DNA from: Arthrobotrys musiformis
Lineage: Eukaryota; Ascomycota; Orbiliomycetes; Orbiliales; Orbiliaceae
DNA: 64,000 nucleotides
Direction: 5' to 3'
Assembly (NCBI GenBank): GCA_036971715.1
Contig: JAVHJL010000011.1
Span: forward strand, 806,001-870,000
The notes beneath the pieces were generated by a model that saw only the letters and a program-made list of their open reading frames with translations, ran no database searches and was not told the DNA's origin. Positions 11,309 through 23,394 of this stretch are shown here, piece after piece. The translations under genes were made by a program, and so were the position numbers. The first letter of the stretch is position 1. Each line of letters begins with the position of its first letter.

Positions 11309-14300
11309 GGCTGCTGCTGCTGCTGCTGCTATGGTTGGCCTGCTGCTCTGTCGAATGGAATTTGAGGACAGCCCTGACACACTCCCTCTCTTCTTCTTCC
11401 TGTTCTTTGTATCCTTCCTTCCTGTCAAGTCTTGTTCCTGTCTCGCCTATCGGCCGTTTGGGAGAGGTTAGGTTCCAAGGCAAAGGCTTGGTGTTTCCAA
11501 TGGGATTTGAAGAGGCTCTTTCGGGATACTATTAATATACGATATGCGTGTATATCAATCAATATCAAAGACCCTATGATGGGTGTCGCAAGAGTAGAAA
11601 TAAAAGTCGCGACGACGATGGCGAAGAGCTGAATGATATTGAATCGAATCGATGACGACGATGGAATCCCGAATCGATACCGCAAGGTTAATTAGAAAAA
11701 AACGTAAGCAAGGAAGCAGGCAGGAATGGATCCCGATCTGACCGCGGCCGGCTGGTTTTGGTTGAATCTTGTCGCTTGATCAGATCTGTTCGTTAAGCTT
11801 TTTTCCCATAACCAAAACCAAGTACCTAGGTACTACTTGGTATCCTGAACTTTCCCCGGCCGTGGTATCGGATCGAATATTGGATATCGAACGAGATGGA
11901 GAAACAATTGCAATTGGATAAGATAAGATAGGATACGATATGATATGATGGAGGAACGAAAAAAGAGAGAGCGCGAGTGAGAGTGAGAGAGGAGAGTAAA
12001 GAAGAGTAGCTTGCGCCAGTTCGCTCCAAATCCAGATCCCAGGATGTCAGTTCCCCCCACTAAGTCTTCTTTCTCGCAATTTTGTGGGCGCAAACACGTC
12101 GGATATCAAATCAAACCAATCCAAACAGCTCGTGACAAAGTACCGAACCAGGTAGGAGTGGGAATGTAGGTAGTTAGTCGTGAGGATGTCGACTACTACG
12201 GACGTTGAACACGCATCATTGCCCTCTTTTGTCCCTTGTCGTTTGAAGTTCCCGTTATCTTGCAGAGCTCGTTGAAGCAAATATTAAACCCGGCGATAAT
12301 TGTTTTGGTGGTGATGATGGTGGTGACGAAGATGATGATGAGTAAGAAGTAGAAGATGGGGGAAAAGCCGTTGAGCAAGAATGTATGTATGTAAGTCAAA
12401 ATTAAAAACTTCGAGCGGCGGCGGCGCTGGTGGTGCCGTTGTTCATGCTGCTGCTGTTGGCTGCAGCAAGGAAGCAAGGAAGCAAGCAAGGTCGCTTTTC
12501 GGGCGGCGGCTGAAAGACCGCGGTAAACGTGACCAGGTGTCCGTGCCTGCCTACCTGCTTGATCGTTGCGATTGACCGGTTGGCCTGCAGTTCCTGGCCG
12601 ACAAGAACGGAACGGCGGACAGGCTTGGTTGGGCCTAACGAACTAACTCAACTAGCTCAGCCAGGTATGTGAGCACGGTAAGAACTAAGTGGCTAGTGTG
12701 CAGTACCGAGCCAGTAGTTTGTGATGGATCGATCTGATCCGATCCCCGGATTATCCGTTCGAATTTCAGGCGGCGTCCCGGTAACAAGAGCCAAAAAAAC
12801 CGTTGATGGATGAACGGGAGTTGGTGGGTGTGTGAGAGTGAGAGAGAAAGAGAAAGAGAAAGAGGCGGACGATGGATCACAAAAGAAAGAAAGAAAGATA
12901 CTTGTTACTATACTATCGGTCGGTCAGTTAGTAGAATCAGCAGCTATGCTTCGTTAGATGTGGATGTGAGACAGTTAGAATTCGGGGTGCATTCAACGCG
13001 ATAGGACAGGACAGGACAGGACAGGACAGAACCTCCAAGGCCAATTAGTGCATGATGCAGCAGCAGCAGCTAGCTTGGATATATGTAGGTCTGCTGCAGA
13101 CAGGTGGGTAACTCTCAACCGGAGGCGCGATTTATTGGTGGCCGTGGAATGCGTGATGACGAAAAGAGAACCCTCCAACGGCCCCAACTATAATTTTAGC
13201 TCGCCGCCAATATCCCCTCCATAGATCATATTATCATGCTTATAATATAATGGTGTGTGAAGATCCTACGGGGCTCGAAGGCTGGCGATATCTACATTGG
13301 CGATGTGGCACAAACATATATGCATACAGAATACAATACACGATCGATTGAAGGCCGTGTGGACTGTATACTATTAGATTCACTTTCAAATGCGCAAATA
13401 CAAGAGGTGCACTATGATATAGCTCTCCTATTATATTGCATGTGGTTGCCCTCGATCATGTCTCGAATTCATTCATATCATATATCATATTATCATTTCA
13501 GACTCAATTGCTACTGTGTAATTCACACATGGCGTACGGAGGAGTGACCACCTGATTATAATTCTAATTAATTATAATTTGCGATAGCGGAGGACCGTCG
13601 GTAGGAGGGAATAAAGAAATAACTTCTCGTGGGCACAATATCAACATGGATTGATATTTGTTCCATACTAGCGCATGGACATGGGGTCTGCTTACCAGCA
13701 TCCCGTACGTATGTTACCCAGGTATCCCACCAGATGGGACGGACAAGACTCGCAAGCTTGATCATATAATATATCTACAAAGAAAAAACAAATCCTTCTT
13801 CTTTTTTTCATTCCCGTCGACTACTATACAAGTTTGAAGACATGCTTACTCTTTTCAATTGATTGGTTTAAAAGGGGGTGTGGTCGAGGATAAAGCGGCA
13901 CAAGAAATATCATATGCTGTGCGAGAGGGAAGATATTATTCATAGCTTCGACATATGTACCGATGCAGGGCTTCATGCCAGATGGTCATCGCCTGGGTCT
14001 TCTCCCCAACCTTTTTTCCCTCCTCTTCTCCCTCCTTCCCTCGCATATCCTCCAGGCACATCCACTAACGTTAACTAGTACACCCACAAATCCAAACCCG
14101 CTAGCGTGGGACTGTGGCAGTAGTCGAGCATGGGGCACGACGGAACTGCGAACAAAAAAAATGATAGCACACCAGCTGAAAACCCACGAACCTAATGCAA
14201 TGTGGAGCTGAGGGGTGCTTTCGACCCAGCAATCCGTCTCTGTTACCCGTCAAACCTTGCCCTGTTGGGTTCTTCCCTCACCCTCCCTTCTTGACGTTGA

Positions 14301-15928
14301 CATACACAATACATGCAGACAGCAGGATTTTTGCATCGTTCGGGTCCCTGAATGAAAAAAATCTGGGGCCGGGGAGTCCCGAACCGCCCTATTATTATAT
14401 CATCACCATCGGCTCCATCCCGTGTGGTCGGTTATAAAGCTTCGATCGATGATTATGACCCGAGACGGGAACGTGTTCGTTGTCGTTCAATGTCTTACCC
14501 TATCGCCAAATATTTCGTTTCCAACAATCCGCGAAACATCGCGATTGGTGGATTGTCACCAAAATCCTCTTCCTTTTCCTTTCCACACCCCCTCGCTTTT
14601 GTTTAAAAAAAAATTGGTGTGGTTGCGAAATTTAAGATTGATCACGATTGCGCTATCATTCAAAAGATTTCGGATACGTGGTGGGTGAGCAACCCAGGCG
14701 AAATGTGAAAAAGCAAAGGAGCAGGAAGTACCGGAAAGCTAGCTTTAAATCGAAGAAGAAAATACGGTATCCGAACACATGCACACACGCACGCACGCAG
14801 CAGAAAACGGAGATGTCGGAGTGCGTTTTCTTGCGCGTACTGACGGTCGTCGACGGTTCCGGACAATCAATCAAACAACAGGAGGCGTGAAGACATTTCG
14901 AAACCCAACTATTCGAATCCATCGGATTAGCAAGTCGAAAGGGGGCTTTCCCACCAGGTGAATCTGTATTTCCGTCCTCAAACCCCCACCACGCCCACAC
15001 CAGGATCAAAAAACTTTCCAAGACTTTTAACGAGAACTGGTGATAGTTTGTGGACCACCAGGGCGAACAAGGGTCAAATCATCTCCATTCGAACAAACAC
15101 GGATACCAACGACCCGTTTGATGTATCTCGTATTCGATAGGCGAGTGAGGGAAAAAAAGGGGTGGATGAATCCTTCAACGCGGCTTCATCCTTCTCCCCT
15201 CTCCCTTTCCCTCAGTTCGAAACGGAGCTTTCCTAGCATATGTCGCATTCGGACCAACCTTCGCCAGGCTAAACCTTTGGATCTTAAGATTCGCGAGAAT
15301 GTGGTCACGTGATTAGTGACAGGGGCTGGACCGCAGAGACCACGTGCTGGCCCTAGTGCCAGACGGATATCCTGCGAACATAACGGCGGCGGCGGCGGCG
15401 GCTGTAAGGGGCTTTTGCAAAAGAGGTTCTATCTATTCGATTATAGTAGCCCATTGGTATACTCAAGTGTCATTTTGATCTATTATAATCGCGATTCTAG
15501 GGCGGATTGATATCAGATAGCCGTGTCAGTCGCCCCCCCAGTGAAGGGAACAACATACCTAGCTACCTGAGGAAGATAAACCTGCGATTGCATGTTAATC
15601 TTTCTTAGCGTTATTTTTAGCAGCACACCTTCAAGATTGGAGGATATCCCGAACGAATAGTGCATGCCAGGGTGGTACTCGCCTTACGGCGTCGAAGGGC
15701 GACAAGTTGGAGGCGCATAGAGACCAGAGTGGCCCTTGCTTCTCAATTATAGGCCCAAGTTCGTTACATAGCAAGCAGATGCTATGTGAAGGACATGGCA
15801 ACGTCCCATTATGGTGTGGTGTCATGCCGAGTCCGAATGTGGTGGCGGTGTGTTGTTTTTGTTGTGGATTGGAGGGGTGTAGACGTCTATAAACTCCTGA
15901 GGCAGCAGCGACAGTATTTTCACTGGCG
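11309..15928. other. 4.6-kb gene-free region between INO80 and the next gene
   Basis: The region holds only short ORFs without coding character. Visible structure includes a GA-rich tract (12829-12866), a perfect (GGACA)5 array (about 13003-13029), a CA/GCAC-rich patch near 14775-14800, a GGC triplet run (15383-15402) and several poly-pyrimidine stretches. The left end must contain the INO80 promoter and 5' leader. The rest may be regulatory or contain non-coding transcripts; nothing more specific can be said. Confidence 0.5.
13003..13029. repeat. (GGACA)5 pentanucleotide microsatellite
   Basis: Five perfect consecutive GGACA units followed by one degenerate unit. Confidence 0.95.
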
Positions 15929-15935
15929 TATAAAA
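15929..15935 (+). promoter_or_regulatory. TATA box of the gene at 16316
   Basis: Consensus TATAAAA followed by a pyrimidine-rich initiator zone. No ATG occurs between about 15960 and the start codon at 16316, as expected for a real 5' leader. Confidence 0.65.
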
Positions 15936-16315
15936 TTCCTCTTTTATTTGTTTACTCTCCCTTCAACCTTACTTCTTTCTTCTTTCTTCACTCTTCACCA
16001 TCTCTGTTTCAAGCTCACTTTCATCCCATCACAGCAACGAACGGACATAAGCTACCTCTTCAACCATCATCATTAAGCATCCAGTCGAGTCTTCCTGCAG
16101 ATCGATCGGGATTATTTAGCTTCTTTTGATCACTACCGTTCTCTCGAGCTCGCTACTTTCTAGTTTATAGAGGTAGCTGCTCTACTGCTTCGTTCGCATC
16201 TCGTTGCAACAACTACCTTCCCAACCGTTGGTAAAGCAAGTATCAGACTTTAACAGTCGATACTCTTTAACCAACGTCCGTGACCATACTCTCCACTAGC
16301 AACAACTTTAACATC

Positions 16316-17536
16316 ATGTTGCAGATGGACAGAAGCGATGGACCACAATCCACTCCACCGTTGTCTATGATCCCCAGTCCGACGAATTCGGACTACTCCG
16401 TTGACAGCCAGGCCGCTCCGAGGGGGGTAAGTCTGAGGGAAAGACTAGAATGGGCCAGGGCAAACCCATCTAGTACGAAGAAGGAGAGCCAGAAGAAGAG
16501 AAAGCGGTCCTCGAGCCCCGTGGCACCGAGGCCGCGACCGCTCCAGCCGTCTCCGGAACGTCGAATGTACCGGGAACCCCAACATGAGGAGCTAAGTGAG
16601 CGTCAAAGCCCGCCGGAAATCTCAGTCTGGCCGAGGTTTTCTGACGCCATGTATGCTCCTCTGAGGGCCGGTCAGGAGACGGGAGGAGACAGTGGCCGTA
16701 CGACGCCGCACATGTTGCGGATCCCACCCGAAGAACCACAACAGGTTCACCAAGCCGAAGATGACGACAGCCCGGTGAGGGGGAGACAGCGGTCCTCACC
16801 GAACTGGACGGTGCCCGAGTCATTGGACGAGGGCGACGAGGAGGAAAGGCCGGCTCCCCCTCCTCCATCCACCACGTACGTCGACGGCCCGGCGCTACTC
16901 CCTCAGAAGAGGAGATGGCAGTCGGTCGAAGAAGTCGTGGAGGACGGGGAGGGGATGCCGAACCCGAACCCCCAAGTCGCTGGAGTTCGAAGACCTAGCC
17001 ACTCGCTGCCAGCAGTCATCGTTCACGATGACCCCAGCCCACGACCAAGGAAGAAACGCTGCGGCGGGACTCTGGAAGCACCCTCTGAGTGCTACAGCCT
17101 GCCAACGCCGATCTTCCACCCGTCACCGGCAAGGGAGAGGGAGGAGAAGGAGAGGGGGGAGAAGGAGAGGGGGGAGAAGGAGAGGGGGGAGAAGGATGAG
17201 GAGGATGATACGAGGAGATTGACCATTGCGCAGCCAATCCCTCACCCAGCCCGCCCACGCACCTACGGAGAAATCCGTTCGGGATGCTCGACCATTGTGC
17301 AGCCGAGCTCCCATCAGGGCCCAGTTCCGGGTAATCCGGCCATTGTGCAGTCGGATGCCCAACCCCAGCAGGAGGGGGGAACAGGAGAAAGAGAGGGGGG
17401 CTCCGGTCAACCCCCCCACCTGTCATCGAGGATTCGCCTTGTTCGAATCCGGGGCCATCCCGCGGGAGGTCCCCGTGCCCAACGCCGCGACGAGTACCAC
17501 TACGTCGAAGACCGTACCTTGATTGTGGTTATTTAG
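16316..17536 (+). CDS. Hypothetical disordered Pro/Arg/Glu-rich protein
   Basis: Single exon of 406 residues starting at ATG 16316 (MLQMDRSDGPQ); the frame is open a further 12 codons upstream but without an ATG. No family is recognised. The protein is almost entirely disordered and rich in Pro, Arg, Glu and Ser. It has a putative bipartite NLS (KKESQKKRKR, about residues 55-64) and several tandem ERGEK units (about 275-290). Three spaced copies of a T/A-I-A/V-Q segment (TIAQP, TIVQP, AIVQS) follow at about 300-350. Support for a real gene is the TATA box, the leader of about 350 nt without an ATG, and the long ORF. A lineage-restricted nuclear protein is possible. A long antisense ORF through the repeats is a shadow of low complexity. 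Confidence 0.55.
   Translation: MLQMDRSDGPQSTPPLSMIPSPTNSDYSVDSQAAPRGVSLRERLEWARANPSSTKKESQKKRKRSSSPVAPRPRPLQPSPERRMYREPQHEELSERQSPPEISVWPRFSDAMYAPLRAGQETGGDSGRTTPHMLRIPPEEPQQVHQAEDDDSPVRGRQRSSPNWTVPESLDEGDEEERPAPPPPSTTYVDGPALLPQKRRWQSVEEVVEDGEGMPNPNPQVAGVRRPSHSLPAVIVHDDPSPRPRKKRCGGTLEAPSECYSLPTPIFHPSPAREREEKERGEKERGEKERGEKDEEDDTRRLTIAQPIPHPARPRTYGEIRSGCSTIVQPSSHQGPVPGNPAIVQSDAQPQQEGGTGEREGGSGQPPHLSSRIRLVRIRGHPAGGPRAQRRDEYHYVEDRTLIVVI
17140..17192 (+). repeat. Tandem 15-bp GA-rich repeat encoding ERGEK units
   Basis: Roughly three copies of a 15-bp unit (GAGAAGGAGAGGGGG) lie inside the ORF at 16316-17536. Confidence 0.9.
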
Positions 17537-17996
17537 TATAACTTATCTTCTTGGTGTTCTCCGCAGCTCATTTCTTTTTACCCTAGTACATACTTTTTTT
17601 CTTATTTTTTTATTTTTTTTGAATAGAAATATGACATTAATGAATGAGCGAGCCCGGTCTTCAGAACGAACGAGCTCGACATTTTCTGCCTGGAATTGCG
17701 TTCGTGTAAGCTTTGTAGAATTGTAAAAGTAGTGATCGATATATTAGTCTTCCCAGTTCCCGTGGTAAAACCGCCGCACGTATGCCGAAGCATTTGAGTA
17801 GAAGGCCAAACACCCATACCGGCTGTTCCAGCTATTAAAGAACAAGAAAATGTATATATTAAGTAAATAAATAAGCTAAAGCTAGACAATCTATGCCAAT
17901 TGCAACGAAAAAATACTATCCAATATCAACAAAAAAACGAAAATTATACGAAAGAAAGAACCTTGAAAGGAAAAGAAAAAGGAAAGAAAGAGAAGC
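17537..17996. other. Convergent 3' intergenic region
   Basis: Separates the stops of the disordered-protein gene (plus) and the secreted-protein gene (minus). T-rich on the left and A-rich on the right, typical of two 3' UTRs facing each other. No coding signal. Confidence 0.6.
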
Positions 17997-20054
17997 CTAA
18001 GACCCCGTCACACTCGCAGGACAAATAACAATAACCGGCATACTCATCGTCACAGCGGACTCCCACACCTCCTGATAACACACCGTCTGCACCGTCGTCT
18101 GCTCGATAACAACAGAAGAAACAGTACTACTAACCACACCCAAACTCGTCACCGTCAACGTCTCAATCCCATTACCTTCCAACATGACGCTACAAAAAGT
18201 AGTAAAATACGCCGGCGACGCGTCGACCGATGAAAACCACTCTGTAGGGGTGGGCACGACGGTTATGTCGTTTGTATTAGTGGTGGTGGTGATATCGATC
18301 GTGGTGTTACGCGGGAGGATGCGGGAGTTTATACTCTCCCTGTCGGTTCTGGTGCCCCCGCTTGAAGAATCTGTTGATGATAGAACGCCGGAGATGGAGA
18401 TTGAGGATATGCTTGGGACGACTTTAAAGATTGTTGGGGTACACTCTTGCGTCGTGATGCCGGATACGGTGGAGGCGACATAGGAGTAACACCAACATGC
18501 TGTAGCGAAAGAATTCATGATCCCTGTTGTGGAATATGCGAGAGTGTAGTTTAGAGCGTTACAGCCGATGATATTGGGGGATGGGATTGCGGCTGTGGTG
18601 GTGGGGAGTTCGGTGGTGGTTATGGTTGTGGAGATTATGGTTGTTTCCGGGGTTGGGGCTGTTCTATCCAGGCTGAGGGAGGCGGTGGCGCAGGAGATGT
18701 TTAAGGCGGAGTTTTGGGCGATGTAGGTGTCTGGATTGTAGGCTAGGGCGAGGGAGTATGTTGACGATGCATCCGTGGGGGCGCAGACGATGAAGGTGGG
18801 GATTGAAGTGCCGGATGGGGTTATGACGTCCCCCGTGACGACGGCTTGGAAGGCATCACCGTTTGAGAGCTGGCGCTTTGAAGTGGTGGGGGAGTCGGCG
18901 ATTGTGATTTTTAGGTCGTTCCCGGTAACTTCTGAGGTTAGGTTCCCGGTGTCGTTGTGGTAGTGGTAGTATGGGGGGTTCGAGGTGATTTCGAGGTAAG
19001 CGTATCCATTCCCGTCTTCTGCGATGTAGTATGCCCCGTCTGAGCCGGATGGGTCTACGAAGTCGACTAAAATGGGGAATGAAGTCCATTCCGTCGGTGT
19101 GGGTACGCTACTCGAAGTTCGAGAGATATAATTCGATGTATGGGACGATACAGCTGTCGATACGGGCACGGAAGTAACGGGGACCAATCTAACCTGTGCG
19201 CAGAATGCAGGGTCGACGCCGTTGGAGGTAGAATTTGTCTGAACGAACTGTTCGAAATCATAAATCGCCTCTAACTGCCATGCTTCGACTCCGAAATCCG
19301 GGATGGCGAATTTACATCCCATGAATCCGAGGTCGAGAGTGTTTTTGTCCTGGTCGAGGATGTGGAGGGTGGTGTTTGGGGTGGTTATATCGCCGCGCCA
19401 TCTAGTGAAAACATCTGCACCGGAGGGAGCTTCTCTGCTACCGGCTATGATGGTGTAATACCCGTTATCACCATCTTCGGTCATTCGCTTTCCTGATACT
19501 TGAGAATCGAGTGGGGAGACACCGAGTCTGAAGCCCGTATTGTCGAAGATGAGATTTCCGTCAGAGTCAATGAACCATCCCGGTATATGAGGACCCGGGT
19601 AGAGAACAACGTATTCGCCAGCAATGGCAAGATATTGCGTCTCCGTCAGATCCACGACCTCCTCCATCGGCTGGACTTCAATCGCAAACGGGCCTTGCAA
19701 AGTTGCCGTTGGAAACGGTGGCCCTAAACTTCTTTATCAGAAACCTCTTTCGACCGAAGAAAATGGTCATATGGGGGAATTAATACCAGTGGTCATAGAT
19801 CCAAACATCGATCTAGAAACATCCTCGCAGAAACCGAGAGATTGTGCACACCCGGATGCTTGTCGTTCTCGGGCACTGTAGAATGTAACGACGGAGTAGA
19901 CCCATGTGGTCTCAGTTATCGTAGCCGTGATGCCGAATTTTGAGTGGCTGGAGCTGGAGTTGGAGCCAACATCGAGGTCCGAATCCTGTGCCAGAACCGC
20001 GGATTGGGCTATTAGCCCGATGAAGAAACAAAATAAACTCGCCGAGTTCCGCAT
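17997..20054 (-). CDS. Secreted Ser/Thr-rich protein of unknown function
   Basis: Exons 19787-20054 and 17997-19723 give 664 residues. The 63-bp intron (GTATTA donor, TAG acceptor) joins SMTTG/PPFPTATLQGPF. An N-terminal signal peptide is clear: a hydrophobic core at about residues 6-20 and a likely cut after AVLA (about 22). Residues 90-290 look like a globular module (GPFAIEVQPME; YLAIAGEYVVLYPG; GCKFAIPDFG). A second similar-sized region with YYIAEDGNGYAYLEI follows, then Ser/Thr-rich linkers and a short cysteine-containing C-terminus. Many N-X-S/T sequons are present. There is no transmembrane segment or GPI signal, so it is probably extracellular or wall-associated. The family was not recognised with confidence. 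A TATATATA element sits about 27 bp upstream of the ATG. Confidence 0.78.
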
Positions 20055-20080
20055 TTTGGTTTAGTTATTAGTTTTTTGAT

Positions 20081-20088
20081 TATATATA
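20081..20088 (-). promoter_or_regulatory. TATA box of the secreted-protein gene
   Basis: TATATATA located 27-34 bp upstream of the minus-strand ATG at 20054, implying a very short 5' leader. Confidence 0.5.
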
Positions 20089-20721
20089 CTAGTCGGATAG
20101 AAAATTGGACCGAACGAATTGAATGAATACAATAGCGCTCGCTATACGGTTCCGCGGGCTAGCCACACAAAAGGCACTCTCAGTTCTCCAGGCAAAATGT
20201 AGCAACTAGCAAAAGGTAGCACAAGCAAGAGTAGGGCAAAACACCTAACACGTATCCTCTATCGCTCCCTGATCGATTATAGACTACCCTATCTAGCTCT
20301 CTTGTAGCACGCATGCAAGTTTAGTCTTTCACTACTTAATGCATTCATGATCTGACGGAAGTGGGTGTTGCAACGCGAGGGGTTCCAACTTGTGGTATTT
20401 TGAATGGCTTGCCGTTTTGGGACGAGATTGGTGGTTTAGCGAACGCTGATTGGTTGGTTGGGTTGATGGAGGCGATATATTAGAACGTATTCGAATATTA
20501 GAGTGGGTTCGTGGAGTATCTATGAGGTCTGATATAGCGCTAACCTGCTACCATAATTACCTATCTATGGTATGTATATATATACCTACATGCCGACGCC
20601 AAGCTGATGTATAGAGGCCCGCTCAAGTTATAGTAGTGGCGATTCTTCCTTTCTCAATTATACAATATTTCCTATATCCCCCCCGCCAATTTGTGTACTT
20701 TGCTTATATTGTTATCACCCG
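20089..20721. other. Intergenic between the secreted protein and the Zn2Cys6 factor
   Basis: Upstream DNA of the secreted-protein gene and the 3' flank of the transcription factor. No ORF or RNA gene is recognisable. Confidence 0.5.
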
Positions 20722-23090
20722 CTAGACAATAGAACTCCAGTCCATTAAGGTCCAATCGAAATCTCCGGTCTGTAGATCTATTACCCCTTGTTGTCCACCG
20801 TACCCAGGAAGCACCGCACCCGCGTGCGCTCCGCCTCCAAAGAAACTACTATCGGCACTACTCCCCGCTGTGGTCGGCGGAGTCAGAAATTCATCTAAAT
20901 TGATGGTCCCAATTTTATCAATTTGTTCAACACTCCTGGTTTGCGTCATATTTGCGATTTTTTCTCGAATCCCGACTAGAATTTTGGGCAGTGGCTCTGG
21001 AGATATACCTTCCTCCTTCATGAACTTCTCCCGCGCTCCCCACGCCTGAAGAACGATGGTGGAAAAAAGGACAAGTAGGGGACCATATAGTTTTATCGCG
21101 CCGTTCATCCTTGCCTCGTAACTCTCACTCATAACATCCCATGCCTTCTCGGCGTATGGTTCCCCGGGTCTGCGTTTTAGACTTTGGAGGATGTGGATGT
21201 ATGCTGGGAACGGGAAGTGGAAGTTGATGAACCATCGGTAGCATTTTATTAATGGTGAGCTCATGAGGTTTGTATCGCATTCTAGCATTGTGAGGGCGTA
21301 GGTTATCGCGGTGGTTCTGTTGGCGTCTGTTTGTTGTTCTGCGGCGGAGTATTTTGCGTAGTGTTCCACCAGATGGTTCTTTGCGATCGCTCCGCGGGAC
21401 ATCCAGAGGGTTATGTATTGTGATGGGATTTCGGGGTTACAGGAGGATAGGTATTTATCTTCTATTATTTTTTGGAGGGTTGATACTTCACCGCCGTTTG
21501 GGAGGGATGTGCTTGGGATTTCTTTGAATAGTTTGTGGAGATGCGCGTTTGTGAATTCGAGTTGTGGGGGGCTATATCGCATGAAGTCCGCGATTTCGCT
21601 GCGGACGACGGTGAAGAGGGCTTCGGTGGGTCTATCGTGCACCGTTGGGGGTGTTTTCATGTCCGGTTGGATTTCGAAGTCGTTGGTATTGGTGGGGGGT
21701 TTGCAGTCCCATGTCGGGGAGAGGAATGTAGTTTTGTGATCGACGGTTTCGCAGACGCGGTGGTCGAGCAGTACGAGTGACCACCAGAGTCTTCGGCGGA
21801 GCTCGGCCTCGAGGGTCGTGTGTTTGGAGTAGGTGGATTCGTTGTGAAGGCCCATTCTTTGGGCTGCGCGGATGGCGACGGCGAGAAGGGATGAGAGGGA
21901 CCTTGGGTCCGTTTCGGGTTTTACGGAGATCTGTAGTTTAAAGTTAGGTATTATATCACCAGATATTGTATCCGGAGGAGTGAATACTGACTAAGTAGAG
22001 GAACAGTGCCGTCAGACAATCACGATCGGTCGTCCGCAGGAACTCGCATTTCAAAAGAGCCTGCCGACAAGGAAACTGATATCCCCTCGAAAGCTCACTC
22101 TTCGAGAACCCAAATAGCATCGGGCATTCCTCGTCAGTAAGACTGGATATTGCCACGCAGTATATACTAAACATCAAAGCCTCCAACGAAGAGCTAACAC
22201 TAGATAAATCTCCAACAGCATCAATGATCCGCGTTTGTAACGTCGGTGTATGGGTTACTTTTAGCATCGGATCGACATTTTTTAAGTATATTTGCCAGAG
22301 TTTGAAAATGTGAGCTTGGGTTGGGTGTAGGGCCGATATATCGATGTTTGGGTTCAGGGAACCGAATAGTAGTGGATTGTTGCTTTCGATTTCGTACATG
22401 TAGTCCCATGCTTTTCTGATGACGCCGCTGTGGACGTCGACTTCGCCTCCATCTTGGAAAAAGCTGTCATCGTTTTCTTCGTCTTCGGAGCTTTCTTCTC
22501 GTGACTGCTAACATGTTACTGTTAGTCAAATTTGACTTGGTGTTTTTTTCTATGAAATTTTGGTGTGAGAAACCTACGCCTTGCCCCATGGCGCGCCATA
22601 TATTGCTGTATGCATGGAAGAATATTAGCGTCTTGATCACAAGCTCAGAATACAGTATCGTGTAGTTTACTTGTAAAATGTCGCTTTGGACGGAATAATA
22701 GGTGTATACATACCTTGATTTCCCCCCACCAGGCCCTTTATTATCCGGCGACCCAAATCCCTCCTCATTGGGAGAAGCGCCATGTTCATGATCAGTAACA
22801 GGCGTATGCATCTGCTCCGGAGGACTGCCGTGCAAAGGCTCGAATTTAATATTATGCTGTCTCAAAAGCCCCTCGTAGTGACGAATCCGATCTAGTAGCT
22901 CCCGTTCGGGGAACCTGCGGCGCCGCTGACGTTGCACGAGTCCCGCGGGGACACACTGTGTACCCGTCCGCCTGCAGTGCGAACATGGGAACTTGCGGTC
23001 GCATTTGACTTTGCGCTGCTGGCAGAGCAGGCAGGCGAGGATTCGGTGGGGTTTTACGGCAGTGGTACCTGGGGTTTCTGATGTTGACAT
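20722..23090 (-). CDS. Zn2Cys6 binuclear-cluster transcription factor (fungal_trans type)
   Basis: Exons 22714-23090, 22578-22605 (28 bp), 21992-22507 and 20722-21930 encode 709 residues. The DNA-binding cluster is complete: C20-x2-C23-x6-C30-x5-C36-x2-C39-x6-C46, followed by a basic linker and a short coiled coil (ERELLDRIRHYEGLLRQHN). The middle part is the fungal_trans domain: FKLWQIYLKNVDPMLKVTHTPT near 210, DPRSLSSLLAVAIRAAQRMGLHNES near 320, and RRRLWWSLVLLDHR. The intron before ISVKPETDPRS uses a GTCAGT donor. The microexon reads SNIWRAMGQG and is flanked by phase 2 and phase 0 introns. It diverges from the MFS gene at 23573, which suggests a pathway-specific regulator of that exporter; this is inference from position and promoter sites. 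Confidence 0.92.
22578..22605 (-). other. 28-bp microexon of the Zn2Cys6 factor
   Basis: CATACAG acceptor before 22605 and GTAGGT donor after 22578. It restores phase between exon 1 (phase 2) and exon 3 (phase 0). Without it the frame is lost. Confidence 0.75.
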
Positions 23091-23229
23091 TTTTTATCCA
23101 GATGTACTTTTTTAGATATTGGGTCTAGACTCCGTTTACGGATTTTATTGGTATTATAAAAGTATGGTTTTTATGGATTTGTGAAGTTGTCGGATGTTCG
23201 AAGAATGCTGCCAAGACCGATGTGTATTT

Positions 23230-23248
23230 CGGGGTTTTCTATTCCCCG
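23230..23248. promoter_or_regulatory. Operator-like inverted repeat CGG-N13-CCG, copy 1
   Basis: Perfect arms CGGGG and CCCCG (6 bp each if the outer T/A is counted) around a 9-bp spacer. Zn2Cys6 dimers typically bind paired CGG triplets with a fixed spacing. Confidence 0.6.
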
Positions 23249-23291
23249 AGCGTTGATGTGTGGTTAAAGTTTGGGTGTTGGAGATGTTAGG

Positions 23292-23310
23292 CGGGCTTCA
23301 CTAAAGCCCG
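23292..23310. promoter_or_regulatory. Operator-like inverted repeat CGG-N13-CCG, copy 2
   Basis: Perfect 7-bp arms CGGGCTT and AAGCCCG around CACTA. The CGG-to-CCG spacing is identical to that of copy 1, with centres 62 bp apart. Confidence 0.62.
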
Positions 23311-23381
23311 AGGCGCATGTATCAAGGCGTTTAATCATCACGGATCCGAGTACTCACGAAAAGATGGATACTTTTTTGGAA

Positions 23382-23394
23382 TATATATATATAA
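23382..23394 (+). promoter_or_regulatory. TATA element of the MFS gene
   Basis: TATATATATATAA; no ATG intervenes before the start codon at 23573. Confidence 0.55.

Noticed and set aside
11309..11428. 40-residue N-terminal extension of INO80
   Set aside because: The frame is open but lacks an ATG (TTG at 11428); the first ATG, in good context, is at 11308.
16280..16315. N-terminal extension of the disordered protein
   Set aside because: The frame is open but has no ATG; the first ATG is at 16316.
17016..17426. Antisense ORF rich in Pro-Ser
   Set aside because: It is the shadow of the ERGEK repeats and Arg/Glu-rich codons of the plus-strand gene, without its own start or promoter signals.
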